This document shows, piece by piece, positions 43,958-52,808 of a stretch of DNA of 64,000 nt. A program made the position numbers and the translations under genes. This stretch comes from Vulcanimicrobiota bacterium (GTDB taxonomy: Bacteria > Vulcanimicrobiota > Xenobia > Xenobiales > JADMJV01): the NCBI GenBank assembly GCA_017307785.1, contig JAFKGI010000005.1, positions 124,001 through 188,000 on the forward strand. The letters are read 5' to 3'. The notes below the pieces were generated by a model. That model worked only from the letters and a program-made list of their open reading frames with translations, was not told the DNA's origin and ran no database searches. Positions within the stretch are counted from its first letter, which is position 1, and each line of letters opens with the position of its first letter.

Positions 43958-44881
43958 GTGAGCCAAGAACCGATTCCCGCCCGTCTTAACCTGTTTCTCG
44001 GCGCCGTCGCTATGAGCGGCTGCCTGGCTCTCCTGTGGCTGGCCTCGCACACCCAGAGCTGGTGGGTTTTGCTGGCCAGCTCCGTGCTCTTTTCCTATCT
44101 CAACAACACCAACTTTTCGCTTTTCCACGAAGCCGAACACAAGATTCTCCACCCCGACGAGAGAGTCAACGAGTGGTTCGGCCGTCTGTTGGGGGCCTTT
44201 TTTCCCACCAGCCTGGGCTTTCACCGGGCCGGGCACCTCAATCATCACGCCCACAACCGCAGCGAATTCGAAACCTTCGACTACATTCGGCCGGGCGAAA
44301 ATCTGCCCCTCAAATACGTGCAGTGGTACTGCGTACTCACCGGTGTTTACTGGACCCTACCTCCTCTGGCCAGCCTGGCCTACATGATCTGGCCGGGCTT
44401 CGTGCGCATCGGCTCGCTGCGCCACACCGCCGAGGCCAAACAGACGGCCACCGCCACCTACGCCAAGGCCTATGATCGTGCCCCCGAGACGGTCATCCGT
44501 CTGGAGGTGGGGCTGAGTCTGCTGCTGCAGATGGCCTTCTTCCAATTGCTCGACCTCAACTGGGTAGGCTGGGCTTGCTGCTACGGCGCCTTCGCCCTCA
44601 ACTGGGCCTCTTTGCAGTATGCCGACCACGCTTTTTCCGAGTGCGACCCCTTGCAAGGGGCATGGAACCTCCGCGTCAATCCGATCATTCGCGCTTTCTT
44701 CCTGAACTATCACTATCACAAGGCTCACCACGAATATCCCAAAGTGCCCTGGATCCACCTCGGAAAATACATCGACCCCCAGGAATTCCGGCCCTGGTTC
44801 TGGGACATTTACTGGCTCATGTGGCGCGGCCCCCAGCCCCTACCAGCCGACGGCCGCAGCCCCCTCGTTCCGCGCGCCTGA
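43958..44881 (+). CDS. Membrane fatty-acid desaturase/hydroxylase family
   Basis: GTG 43958 starts a 307-residue protein with four or so transmembrane stretches (LFLGAVAMSGCLALLWL onwards) and three His boxes that bind the di-iron centre: HEAEH (57-61), HRAGHLNHH (89-97) and HYHKAHH (252-258). Members desaturate or hydroxylate fatty acyl chains or carotenoids in the inner membrane using electrons from ferredoxin or a similar donor. The frame continues upstream of 43958, but that part overlaps the radical-SAM gene and has no family similarity. It is coupled to the P450 by a TGATG overlap. Confidence 0.85.
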   Translation: MSQEPIPARLNLFLGAVAMSGCLALLWLASHTQSWWVLLASSVLFSYLNNTNFSLFHEAEHKILHPDERVNEWFGRLLGAFFPTSLGFHRAGHLNHHAHNRSEFETFDYIRPGENLPLKYVQWYCVLTGVYWTLPPLASLAYMIWPGFVRIGSLRHTAEAKQTATATYAKAYDRAPETVIRLEVGLSLLLQMAFFQLLDLNWVGWACCYGAFALNWASLQYADHAFSECDPLQGAWNLRVNPIIRAFFLNYHYHKAHHEYPKVPWIHLGKYIDPQEFRPWFWDIYWLMWRGPQPLPADGRSPLVPRA

Positions 44882-46038
44882 TGCTGGCCAGCCTCTGGAA
44901 CGGCGCCCAACTGCTTTTCCGTCCCTACCCCTATTTTCGCGATGCGCGCACCACCTGGAGAGCCCCCCTTCCCGGGCTGGGCTCGGTGCTCGTCAGTGCC
45001 GACGCCGCTCTGGTGGCCGAAGCCGCTCGTCACCCGGGGCTGGTGGGCGGCCGCGCCCATCGGGCCATGCGGGCCACCCTGGGCGACAACCACCTGATCG
45101 TGATGTCGGGTCCGCAGCATCGGCTGCGCAGTCGCCAGGTGCGCCGAGCGCTGCAGGCCTTTTCCAGCGATGCCGAGATGGCCGCCGTCACTCGCAAAGA
45201 GTTCGCCCGCACACCTCTGGGCCGACCGTTCAGCCTGCAGCAAGTGGCCCACCGGGCCAGTCTGCGCATCATTCTGCGCGGCCTGGTGGGGCAAGACGAC
45301 GCCGAGCTGGTGGGGCTCTGTCAGGACTTTCAAGCCTCCTTCTCCAGCCCGCTGGTGCTATTCGTGGAAGGGCTGAGGCGCGACTGGGGGCCCTGGTCTC
45401 CCTGGGGGCGCCTGTTGCGCCGCCGCAGCCGACTTAACGAGGCCTTGATCCAGGCAGCCGGCCGCGCCCCGGCCGACACCATCGCGGCCCGCTTGCCGCC
45501 CGAGACCTGGGCCCAGGAGCTGCTGCCACAGTTAATGTTCGGCCACGAAACCACGGCCGCCACCTTTGCCTGGTGCTTCGCCCTGCTCTATGAGGAAGCT
45601 CGCCGGCGCATCCGCCAGGGGGACGACGGCTTCACCCTGGCCTATGTCCAGGAATGCATGCGCCTGTGCCCGCCGGTGGCCCAACTAACCAGGGTGGCCA
45701 CTCAGGAAGTGCGCCTGGGTTCCCACAGCCTGAAGGCGGGAGAGGTAGTGATGCCGGCCATTCCCGGCCTTCACCACCATGGTTGGTCCCAATCGGAGCG
45801 GCTGCGGCCGGAACGCTTCCTGGAAGGGACCCCGGACCCGCACCGCTACTGTCCCTTCGGGGTGGGCGAGCGCATTTGTCCCGGCAAGCCGATGGCTCTG
45901 CGCCAACTGGTGATGATGCTGCAAAGCGTGCTGCAGAACTTCGACCTGCGACTGCTCGAGGGCTATCGCCCCTGTCCCGTGCGCCAACTGTTTTTGGTGG
46001 CCCCCGCGCGGGGAACCCCGGTCGTGCGCCACGCGTGA
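44881..46038 (+). CDS. Cytochrome P450
   Basis: At 385 residues this is a compact P450. The I-helix oxygen-binding motif is GHETT (221-225), ExxR is E258-R261 (VQECMRL) and the heme loop is FGVGERICPG with Cys333 as thiolate ligand. It has no membrane anchor, so it is a soluble bacterial class P450 needing ferredoxin and a reductase supplied from elsewhere. It hydroxylates or couples a substrate in the desaturase-P450-GNAT-GH3 operon; its start overlaps the desaturase stop and its stop overlaps the next start. Confidence 0.92.
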   Translation: MLASLWNGAQLLFRPYPYFRDARTTWRAPLPGLGSVLVSADAALVAEAARHPGLVGGRAHRAMRATLGDNHLIVMSGPQHRLRSRQVRRALQAFSSDAEMAAVTRKEFARTPLGRPFSLQQVAHRASLRIILRGLVGQDDAELVGLCQDFQASFSSPLVLFVEGLRRDWGPWSPWGRLLRRRSRLNEALIQAAGRAPADTIAARLPPETWAQELLPQLMFGHETTAATFAWCFALLYEEARRRIRQGDDGFTLAYVQECMRLCPPVAQLTRVATQEVRLGSHSLKAGEVVMPAIPGLHHHGWSQSERLRPERFLEGTPDPHRYCPFGVGERICPGKPMALRQLVMMLQSVLQNFDLRLLEGYRPCPVRQLFLVAPARGTPVVRHA

Positions 46039-47009
46039 ACGACTTCCGTCTGGCCCTGCCCGAAGATGTCGCCGAACTGGAAGCCCTCTCGGCCCTACCC
46101 GTGCCCGGCGGTTGGATTGATCTGAGTTATGCCCGCAGCTTTGGCCACTGCCGAGAACAGGTGCTGAGAGGACGGCTGAAAACCGGCGAAATGGCGGCCA
46201 TCGCCTTGCGTTCGCTGCCGCTGCTGTGGCGGCGCGGTCAGGCCCGGAGAATCGGCTACCTGGGGGGTCTGCGCGTCCATCCACGGCTGCAGGGCCGCAA
46301 TCTGTTGGCCGAGGGCTTCGCCTTGCTACGGCGAGTGCACGAAGCCGACCCGGTGGAAGAATACCTGGCCACCATCGTCGAGGGAAATCATCTGGCCGAG
46401 CGCCTGCTGGTGGAGCGAGCACGACCCGGCTGGCCGAAATTCTTTCCTTCGGGGGTACTGTGTACTCTGGCTCTAGAGACGAAGCCCTGCGCATTCTCTG
46501 CTGGCCCTCCCCCCAGCTGGAGTCATACTCAAGACTACTTTCCCTGCGAGGCCCCGCTGGAATTCGGGGAGCGACGCTGGTGGCTGGAACACCAGGGAGT
46601 GGCTGGCTGCCTGCGGGACCTCTCCCAAACCCGCCACACTCGGGTGGCCGCCTACCACGGCCCGTTGCGCTGGCTCAGAACCTCCTACAATCTCTGGCAG
46701 CGACTCTGGAGGCGCCCGCAGTTGCCGTCTCCCGGGGCCCGTCTGAAGGGAGGCTACGTGGGTTTCTTTCGCAGCGACGGCCTGCGTCCCCAGGCTTTCG
46801 GGGGCTGGCTCAGGAGCATGCTGGGGCTGGCCCATTCGCTAGGACTGGACTGGCTCTACCTGGGGCTGGCTGAGGGGGACGCCTATCTGCCCGTGGCCCG
46901 GCGCTTTCGCCACCGCCTTTATCGGAGCCGCATCTTTCGCGTGCGCTACCAAGGCCAGCCCGAACCCCTGCCCGAAGGGCCACCCTACCTGGAACTGGCA
47001 TGGCTATAA
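46035..47009 (+). CDS. GNAT-like acyltransferase
   Basis: GTG 46035 gives 324 residues. A GNAT acetyl-CoA-binding stretch is seen at about 77-95 (LGGLRVHPRLQGRNLL), after a beta strand RRIGYL. The rest of the protein (100-324) has no identified domain but contains a second possible GNAT-like half (GYVGFFRSDGLRP), so it may be a double-GNAT. It would transfer an acyl group from CoA to an amine or hydroxyl. Context suggests that the substrate is the oxidised lipid or conjugate of this operon. Confidence 0.7.
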   Translation: MNDFRLALPEDVAELEALSALPVPGGWIDLSYARSFGHCREQVLRGRLKTGEMAAIALRSLPLLWRRGQARRIGYLGGLRVHPRLQGRNLLAEGFALLRRVHEADPVEEYLATIVEGNHLAERLLVERARPGWPKFFPSGVLCTLALETKPCAFSAGPPPSWSHTQDYFPCEAPLEFGERRWWLEHQGVAGCLRDLSQTRHTRVAAYHGPLRWLRTSYNLWQRLWRRPQLPSPGARLKGGYVGFFRSDGLRPQAFGGWLRSMLGLAHSLGLDWLYLGLAEGDAYLPVARRFRHRLYRSRIFRVRYQGQPEPLPEGPPYLELAWL

Positions 47010-47659
47010 AACAAGAAGTGGTCCCGGTGGGACAGCTGGAAACGGCTCAATTCCACCTTTTGCAGCAACTCTACGAGGCCCACTACGGCGGGCTTCATCA
47101 GTTCTCGCGCGATCTTTCCGAGAAAGACTGGGTGCTGCTGCTGCGCGACCAGGACCAGGTGGTGGGCTTTTCCAGTCTGCAAAGACGAGAAGCCGACGGC
47201 TTTGTCATCTTCTTTTCGGGCGACACGCTGGTGCTGCCGGGCCACCGTCATTCCTACGACCTGCCCAGGCTGTGGGGGCGTTTCGTCTTCCAGCGCGTGG
47301 CCCACGAGCATCTACCCTGCCTGTGGTTCCTGATTTGCGCGGGCTTTCGCACCTACCGATTCCTGCCGGTCTTTTTCAAGCGCTTCTATCCGCGCTACGA
47401 TCAGCAAACGCCGCCCCAAACGCAGCAACTGCTCGATAGCCTGGCCCACCAGCGTTACGGCCCGCTCTACGCTGAGGGCATCGTTCGCCTTCAATCCCCC
47501 AGTCTGGAACCGTTGCCGGAGCGCCAACTCGACGCCCACGCGCGCTTCTTTCTGGAGCGCAATCCCGACTGGCAGAAGGGACACGAACTGGCCTGTCTGA
47601 CCTGGCTGGAACGGGACAATCTGACCCCGGCCGGTCTGCGCATGGTGCGCGATTGCTAG
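47000..47659 (+). CDS. Uncharacterised GNAT-like protein of the GH3 operon
   Basis: The 219-residue protein overlaps the previous gene by ten bases and the GH3 gene by seven. FSSLQRREADGFVIFFSGDTLVLPGHRH resembles the central strands of a GNAT fold followed by a loop where CoA would bind, but the R/QxxGxG/A motif is not clear. A hydrophobic, aromatic segment follows (LPCLWFLICAGFRTYRFLPVFF). No family name can be given. It could be a specialised N-acyltransferase acting with the neighbouring GNAT. Confidence 0.55.
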   Translation: MAIKQEVVPVGQLETAQFHLLQQLYEAHYGGLHQFSRDLSEKDWVLLLRDQDQVVGFSSLQRREADGFVIFFSGDTLVLPGHRHSYDLPRLWGRFVFQRVAHEHLPCLWFLICAGFRTYRFLPVFFKRFYPRYDQQTPPQTQQLLDSLAHQRYGPLYAEGIVRLQSPSLEPLPERQLDAHARFFLERNPDWQKGHELACLTWLERDNLTPAGLRMVRDC

Positions 47660-49047
47660 GCGCTCTCTGGTGGTTGAGCTGTCTGCCGGAATGGCGCAAG
47701 TTCCGGCGAGCCGCCAGACAAGTGGCGGCCTGCCAACAAAGCTATCTTTCCAAGCTGGTGGATCGCAATCAAGGCTGCGAATACTTTCGACACTATAAGC
47801 TCACCCGAAGGGAAGAGTTCCGTGAACGACTGCCCCTGGTCGACTACACCCAACTGGAGCCCTGGATCGAGCGCTGCGCCAAGGGCCAGGCCAATCTGCT
47901 CTGTCGCGAACCGATTCGCCTTTTTGAGCCGACCAGCGGCACCCAGGCGGTCAAACTTATCCCCTATACCGCCTCCCTCAAGGCGGAGTTCCAACGGGGC
48001 CTGAGCGCCTGGATTGGCGACCTCTACGCCGGCAAACCAGAATTGATGAGCGGAAGGGCCTACTGGTCGATTACGCCTCCCCCCCAACGCCCTCAGCGCA
48101 CCGCTGGAGACATCCCCATCGGCTTTGAGGACGACGCCGCCTACCTCTCCGGCTGGACTCAACCGCTGCTGCGCCGCCTGCTGGCCATCCCCAAAGCATC
48201 GGACCTGGACGAGACCATCGCCCAACTGGTCGACTGCCCTGACTTAACCCTCGTTTCGGTTTGGAGCCCCACCTTCTGGCTGCTGCTTCTGGAAAGGCTA
48301 CAGGGCCGCGACCTCCGCAAAATCTGGCCGCGCCTGCGCTTTCTGAGCTGCTGGGCCGACGGACCCTCGGAGCGCTTCCTGCCGGCCCTGCGGGCAAGCT
48401 TGCCAGACCTTTTCATCCAACCCAAGGGACTGCTGGCAACCGAAGCTTTTGTCAGTTTTCCGCTACTGGGAAGACAGGGCGGGGCACTCTCCCTGAGCAG
48501 TCATTTTTTTGAGTTTGTGGACGAAAACGGCCTTCTCTACCTGGCCCACGAACTGCGAGCCGGACAGATCTACGAGGTCGTGGTGAGCAACGGCGGAGGT
48601 CTCTACCGGTATCGACTCGGCGACCGGATCCAGGTCACGGGATTTTATCGAGATTGTCCGCTGCTGCGCTTCGTGGGGCGCACCGCACTGGTCAGCGATC
48701 ACTGCGGTGAGAAGCTGACGCCCGAGGCCATCGAGCCCTGGCTGCCGGTTCGCGGCGGCCCCTGCTTTGTGGCCTTCGAGTCCGGGGGCTACGTGCTTTA
48801 CGCTCAGGGAGAGTTGGAGGAGGCGCTGAAAGAGGGCGAAATCGCCTTGTGCAAACACTATCACTATGGATTGTGCCGAAACTTGGGGCAACTCAAGCCT
48901 CTAAAAGGTTTTCGTCTCGAGGGCGACAGCTGGGAAGCTTTCTACACTCGATTGGAATCGTTAGGGCGGCGACGTGGCGAGGTCAAGCCTTCGGCCCTGC
49001 GACTGGAAGAGGATTGGAGCCGCCACTTACCCGGCGGCTGGGCTTAG
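47653..49047 (+). CDS. GH3-family acyl-adenylate-forming ligase
   Basis: This 464-residue member of the GH3/JAR1 superfamily has the ATP-binding loop TSGTQAVKLIP (94-104), a conserved LLATEAF region, YRYRLGD, and GRTALVSDHCGEKLTPEAI in place of the C-terminal hinge Lys/Asp region. Plant GH3 enzymes activate auxin or jasmonate and join it to amino acids; bacterial GH3 proteins are poorly known but are expected to adenylate a carboxylic acid and pass it to an amine. TTG 47653 is inside the upstream gene. It likely performs the final conjugation for this operon. Its end overlaps the convergent metalloprotease-like gene by 21 bases. Confidence 0.88.
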   Translation: MLGALWWLSCLPEWRKFRRAARQVAACQQSYLSKLVDRNQGCEYFRHYKLTRREEFRERLPLVDYTQLEPWIERCAKGQANLLCREPIRLFEPTSGTQAVKLIPYTASLKAEFQRGLSAWIGDLYAGKPELMSGRAYWSITPPPQRPQRTAGDIPIGFEDDAAYLSGWTQPLLRRLLAIPKASDLDETIAQLVDCPDLTLVSVWSPTFWLLLLERLQGRDLRKIWPRLRFLSCWADGPSERFLPALRASLPDLFIQPKGLLATEAFVSFPLLGRQGGALSLSSHFFEFVDENGLLYLAHELRAGQIYEVVVSNGGGLYRYRLGDRIQVTGFYRDCPLLRFVGRTALVSDHCGEKLTPEAIEPWLPVRGGPCFVAFESGGYVLYAQGELEEALKEGEIALCKHYHYGLCRNLGQLKPLKGFRLEGDSWEAFYTRLESLGRRRGEVKPSALRLEEDWSRHLPGGWA

Positions 49048-50454
49048 GTAAGAGCGAGCCCAATCCAGAGCCGCCCGGTCGGTCGAGCTCTGCGTGTCCT
49101 TGCCGGCGGCCTCGTTCTGCAGTCCATAGACCACCAGCTGCCGAAACTTCTGAAACTCGGGACCCGGCGACTTGAGCACCGGCATGCTGTCAAAAAGTGG
49201 GCCTTCGCCACGGTCCAGTTCCAGGAACTTGCGGCAGCCCTCGCTGGGGGGAGGGAGCTCCTGGCCGTAGACTTCTCGCAAGATCCAGGCTCGCTTGGCA
49301 CCGGTGTCACCGCTGGCGTGCAGGAAGACATCGGGATTGCTCTTGATTTTGTCCCAGTTCTTCAAGACGTCGGCATGGGTCTCCGCAAAGTCCTCCATAG
49401 GATCCGTAGACTCTACGTAGGGGGTCACCGAATCGCCACGCCCGAAGGGGGAATCCGGACGTTGCGTATAGCCGCCCTTGTGATCAACCAGATGACCGAT
49501 CTCGTGGAAGAGCACCCACTGAGTCGATTCGGGGGTATCCGTCACCGAACGACGCAGCACGGCGGTGGGACTTCCGGCAAAAACCAGTCCCCGGGTCACC
49601 GTCTTCTCCCCCTCAGGCAGAGGAACGGAGTCGAGAACCACCGCCTGACAGGCTTCCAGAGCTTGCGGGCAGCGTTCCTTGATGTAGGAGAGCGCCTCAG
49701 TCACGTTCTGGCGCTCTCGCTCGGTGCGCACGCCGCCGATTTGCACGCCCTCGTGGGCCATACCCTGAGAGGAGGTGGAGGCGGCCAGCATGGTCGCCAA
49801 CGGATGATTGGACAACTGCTGAAGTTTCTGCGTGTCGAAATCTTGCACGATAGCCATCAGGGCCGGACTGAGCGGACCGGCGGCGCTGGTCGCGCCCAGA
49901 AAACTCAGGTATTCTCCCTGGCGAGCCAGACCTTTGGCCCGGTCCGAAACCGGCATGCCTTTCAGCTCGAAGATGCCTGTGTGCTGACCCAGTTCTACCT
50001 GGGAAGGCGCCTGAGGATTGGCTCCCAGGCTGCGTTCGAAAAGACTGAGAGCGGTCGACTCGACCACCAGAGGTTCCAGTTCGACAAACAGCGAGCCCCA
50101 GGCGGTCTGGGAGATCTGCTCACCGGCTTTAGCGACAACCTGTCTGGCCTTCTCGCGAAAAGGGTCGGCGGGACTCTCCAGTTTCTCGACGGGAGCGGGC
50201 TCCGACTCGACGATGGGCCCGAACGAGGACTCGACCGGCACGCTGGCCGCCAGACGTTGGGCCGTGAGCATGACCTGATCGGCCGGGGCCGCTTCGGCCT
50301 GCGGCAGCGGAGCCGGCCGCAAAACCGGACGCATCACCGGGGTGGTTTGGAGGCCGCGCACGGAGTCGATCACTCCATCCAGTTCGCGGCTTCCCCCGAT
50401 CGGCCCTCCACGGGCTGCCAGAGGGTTTCCCCTACTTGCCCGCCGCTCGTCCAC
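49027..50454 (-). CDS. HExxH zincin-like protein
   Basis: In the last third, HEIGH (317-321) gives two zinc His and the catalytic Glu, and EDFAETHAD (354-362) supplies downstream Glu residues (354 or 358) that could be the third ligand, a layout like the anthrax-lethal-factor/gluzincin group. The first 110 residues are Pro/Ala-rich and disordered, and the middle (110-250) is helical. There is no signal peptide. GTG 50454 is tentative; a start near ATG 50334 is equally possible. It diverges from the sigma-factor gene. Substrate and cell location are unknown. Confidence 0.7.
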   Translation of the reverse strand: MDERRASRGNPLAARGGPIGGSRELDGVIDSVRGLQTTPVMRPVLRPAPLPQAEAAPADQVMLTAQRLAASVPVESSFGPIVESEPAPVEKLESPADPFREKARQVVAKAGEQISQTAWGSLFVELEPLVVESTALSLFERSLGANPQAPSQVELGQHTGIFELKGMPVSDRAKGLARQGEYLSFLGATSAAGPLSPALMAIVQDFDTQKLQQLSNHPLATMLAASTSSQGMAHEGVQIGGVRTERERQNVTEALSYIKERCPQALEACQAVVLDSVPLPEGEKTVTRGLVFAGSPTAVLRRSVTDTPESTQWVLFHEIGHLVDHKGGYTQRPDSPFGRGDSVTPYVESTDPMEDFAETHADVLKNWDKIKSNPDVFLHASGDTGAKRAWILREVYGQELPPPSEGCRKFLELDRGEGPLFDSMPVLKSPGPEFQKFRQLVVYGLQNEAAGKDTQSSTDRAALDWARSYLSPAAG

Positions 50455-50470
50455 GCTGCAAGCTCAGAAG

Positions 50471-51160
50471 ATGAGCCAGCCGGTTGTGACCCGCACGCCA
50501 GAGCGGAACTCGAGCGATTGGGAGCCCTTCGTGGCCAGAATTGCCCGTCAGGTCTTGCGTCGCCTGCACCTGCATGCCAGTGCCCTGCCCGACCTGGTCC
50601 AGGATGGCATGGTGGGCCTGCTTCAAGCCGAGCGGCGCTTCGATCCGCACCGCGGCTCTAGCTTTGAAGCCTACGCCGCCCCGCGCGTCCGCGGTGCGAT
50701 GTTCAACGGCCAGTCCGCACTGCGCTGGGTCAGTCGCCAGTGCCTAAAAAGAGTGCGCCTGCTCAATCAGGCCGAGGAAAAACTGCGTTCTCGCTACCAA
50801 CGCACGCCCAGTCACGCGGAATTGTGTGTGGAACTCGACATCTCGCTGGCGGAACTGGACGTTCGCCTGCACGAGCGGGAACTGGCCCGCTCACGAAACC
50901 ATCCTATCACGGAGGCAAACGGACCTTGTGGCCCCACTCCGGAAGACTGGATCGAGCGCCAACCGCTGGCCGAGGCGCTGGCCTGCCTGCCGGAAAGGCA
51001 GCAGCACCTTCTCCACCTCTATTACCAGGTTGGCCTGGACATGGGAGCCATCGCCCGCGTACTGCAACTTTCCCAGCCGCGAGTTTCCCAGCTCCACCAT
51101 GCTTCGCTGGTGGCGATTCACAAGTTCTTCGAAAGAAATGGTCAAAGCTTGCTATTATAA
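50471..51160 (+). CDS. FliA/SigF-like sigma-70 factor
   Basis: This 229-residue factor has region 2 (LPDLVQDGMVGLLQAERRFD followed by FEAYAAPRVRGAM, as in the FliA/WhiG group), region 3 (TPSHAELCVELDISLAELD) and region 4 (LPERQQHLLHLYY with the HTH LDMGAIARVLQLSQPRVSQLHH). It should direct RNA polymerase to a special promoter set. The only start with a sensible context is ATG 50471. Genes for a histidine kinase and pilus assembly follow, so it may control that apparatus. No anti-sigma factor is adjacent. Confidence 0.88.
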   Translation: MSQPVVTRTPERNSSDWEPFVARIARQVLRRLHLHASALPDLVQDGMVGLLQAERRFDPHRGSSFEAYAAPRVRGAMFNGQSALRWVSRQCLKRVRLLNQAEEKLRSRYQRTPSHAELCVELDISLAELDVRLHERELARSRNHPITEANGPCGPTPEDWIERQPLAEALACLPERQQHLLHLYYQVGLDMGAIARVLQLSQPRVSQLHHASLVAIHKFFERNGQSLLL

Positions 51161-51249
51161 AAATCCGCCCCTCAACTGAATACCTTGGCGATAGACAAAA
51201 AGGGCCTTACAGGGCCCGAAATAGGGATTTGAATTGAGGGAATCGGATC

Positions 51250-52464
51250 ATGTTTTTAGTTCAAGCGCCTTCGGTGAGCCTGGCTCCCAGCCTGGTTTCG
51301 CGCCTGCCGGGATGTTTAGAATTATTGCCACGAATTACTATTTCTTTAGGCCAGCATTTCGACGACGCTCAAGCCTTCTTTTCTGAACTGCTGCTCGACT
51401 TGATTCAAGCCTTGAAAGCTTCGGCCGGCTGTCTCTTCCTGAGCGGCGAGCAAAGCCGCTGGCGTTATTGCCTGGGCCGAGATGCTCAGGGAGCCGAACT
51501 TCCCGAGGAGATCTTTCTTTGCATTGCCGGCCAGGAATGCCTGAGCCGGGCGCGCGGCTCGCAGCAGAGCGTCATCCTGCGCAACTGGCTCGGCAGCCCG
51601 TTGTTGGTGCACGGAGAATGCGTCGGCGTGTTGTGTCTGCAGCGGGGCTCGCAAGTGGGCGATTTCACCATGGGCGAAGGCCAGCTGGTCGACTGCGCCT
51701 CTCGCCAGGCCTGCCTGGCTCTGATTCAGGCGCGTCTGCGCCAGCAACTGGCCGGTAGCGAGCAGGCCCTCCAGGAGGAGCGGGAACGACGGATTTCTCT
51801 GCAGGACCAGTGCGAGGGGCTGCGACTGCACGCGCTGATGGCCTGCCACGAACTGCAAGCCCCCCTGAGAGGATTGGTGGGCTTGGCGCAAATCGCGCTG
51901 CAAAGTCCGCCCGGCCACGAGGACCTGGAGCGAAGCTTGCAGGGCATCGGCCAGGCCGCCTCGCGCTTGCACGATCTGCAGGAGAGCCTGCTGCAATACT
52001 GCCGAGCCAGCAGTCTGCCGCTGGCACGGCAGCGAGTCAGCAGCTCCGCCATCCTGACCGGGGCCTGCCAGGATTTGCATCCCCTGCTGACCTCCACCCA
52101 GGCCGATTTTCAACGCGACGGATTGCCCTGGTGTGACGCCGACCCCTCGGCCCTGCGCTCGATTTTCCGCGCCCTTCTGCAAAATGCACTGACCTTCCGA
52201 CGCAGCCGTCCACGCCTGGAGGTGAGCTTCCGTAACGGAACCTTCCGGGTACGCGATGACGGCCCGGGAATTCCCCCGGCCCAGTTCGAGCGAGTCTTCG
52301 AACCTTTCGTCCGCTTACACGCTCGGGCCGAATATCCGGGTTCCGGCCTGGGACTGGCCATCTGCCGACTGTTGGTGCGGCGCCATCGAGGTCGCATCTG
52401 GCTGGAAGAGAATTCGGACGGACCCGGCATCACCGTCTGTTTTACGATGGGAGAGCAAGCGTGA
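51250..52464 (+). CDS. GAF-domain sensor histidine kinase
   Basis: This 404-residue soluble kinase has a GAF-like domain at about 35-160 (ASAGCLFLSG, LLVHGECVGVLCLQRG), then a coiled coil (165-195), HisKA with phospho-acceptor His in ACHELQAPLRGL, and HATPase_c with N box QNALTF, G1 DDGPGIP and G2 GSGLGLA. There is no transmembrane segment, so it senses a cytosolic signal. GAGGGAATC before ATG 51250 is the ribosome-binding site. The hybrid kinase or the lone receiver further along the operon could be its partner. Confidence 0.9.
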   Translation: MFLVQAPSVSLAPSLVSRLPGCLELLPRITISLGQHFDDAQAFFSELLLDLIQALKASAGCLFLSGEQSRWRYCLGRDAQGAELPEEIFLCIAGQECLSRARGSQQSVILRNWLGSPLLVHGECVGVLCLQRGSQVGDFTMGEGQLVDCASRQACLALIQARLRQQLAGSEQALQEERERRISLQDQCEGLRLHALMACHELQAPLRGLVGLAQIALQSPPGHEDLERSLQGIGQAASRLHDLQESLLQYCRASSLPLARQRVSSSAILTGACQDLHPLLTSTQADFQRDGLPWCDADPSALRSIFRALLQNALTFRRSRPRLEVSFRNGTFRVRDDGPGIPPAQFERVFEPFVRLHARAEYPGSGLGLAICRLLVRRHRGRIWLEENSDGPGITVCFTMGEQA

Positions 52465-52808
52465 GAAAGGCCTTCACCCTGTTGGAAGCCCTGGCCTCGA
52501 TCGGTCTGTTGCTGCTGGCCCTACGCTTCTGCCTGATGCCGCTGGTTCAAGCGAACCGTGGCTCCAGCTCGAGCCTGCAGCGCCTGCGCGCTATGGGACT
52601 GGCCCGCGAGTGGATCCAGCACGACGCCTTCGCGCAGACTCTGGACACGCAGGTTCGCACCGAGGACGGCTTCTCGATCCAGCGCCAGGTCACGAACGGC
52701 GGCGCGCGCCTCAAGTCGGTATCCATTCGGGTGGAATGGGCCGAAGCCCGGCAAACCCGGCAAGTCGTTCTCGAGACGCAAACCTTTGATCCGAGAGAAA
52801 CTCCGTGA
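52461..52808 (+). CDS. GspI-like minor pseudopilin
   Basis: The 115-residue protein begins RKAF-TLLEALASIG, a class III prepilin leader with cleavage before Phe. The residue before cleavage is Ala rather than Gly. About 20 hydrophobic residues follow, then a short globular part. It resembles the I-type minor pseudopilin of type II secretion systems. The GTG start lies in a GTGA overlap with the kinase. Confidence 0.78.
   Translation: MRKAFTLLEALASIGLLLLALRFCLMPLVQANRGSSSSLQRLRAMGLAREWIQHDAFAQTLDTQVRTEDGFSIQRQVTNGGARLKSVSIRVEWAEARQTRQVVLETQTFDPRETP

Noticed and set aside
51202-51218. Terminator between the sigma factor and the GAF kinase
   Set aside because: GGGCC/GGCCC can pair, but the stem is five bases and no U-run follows; treated as chance.
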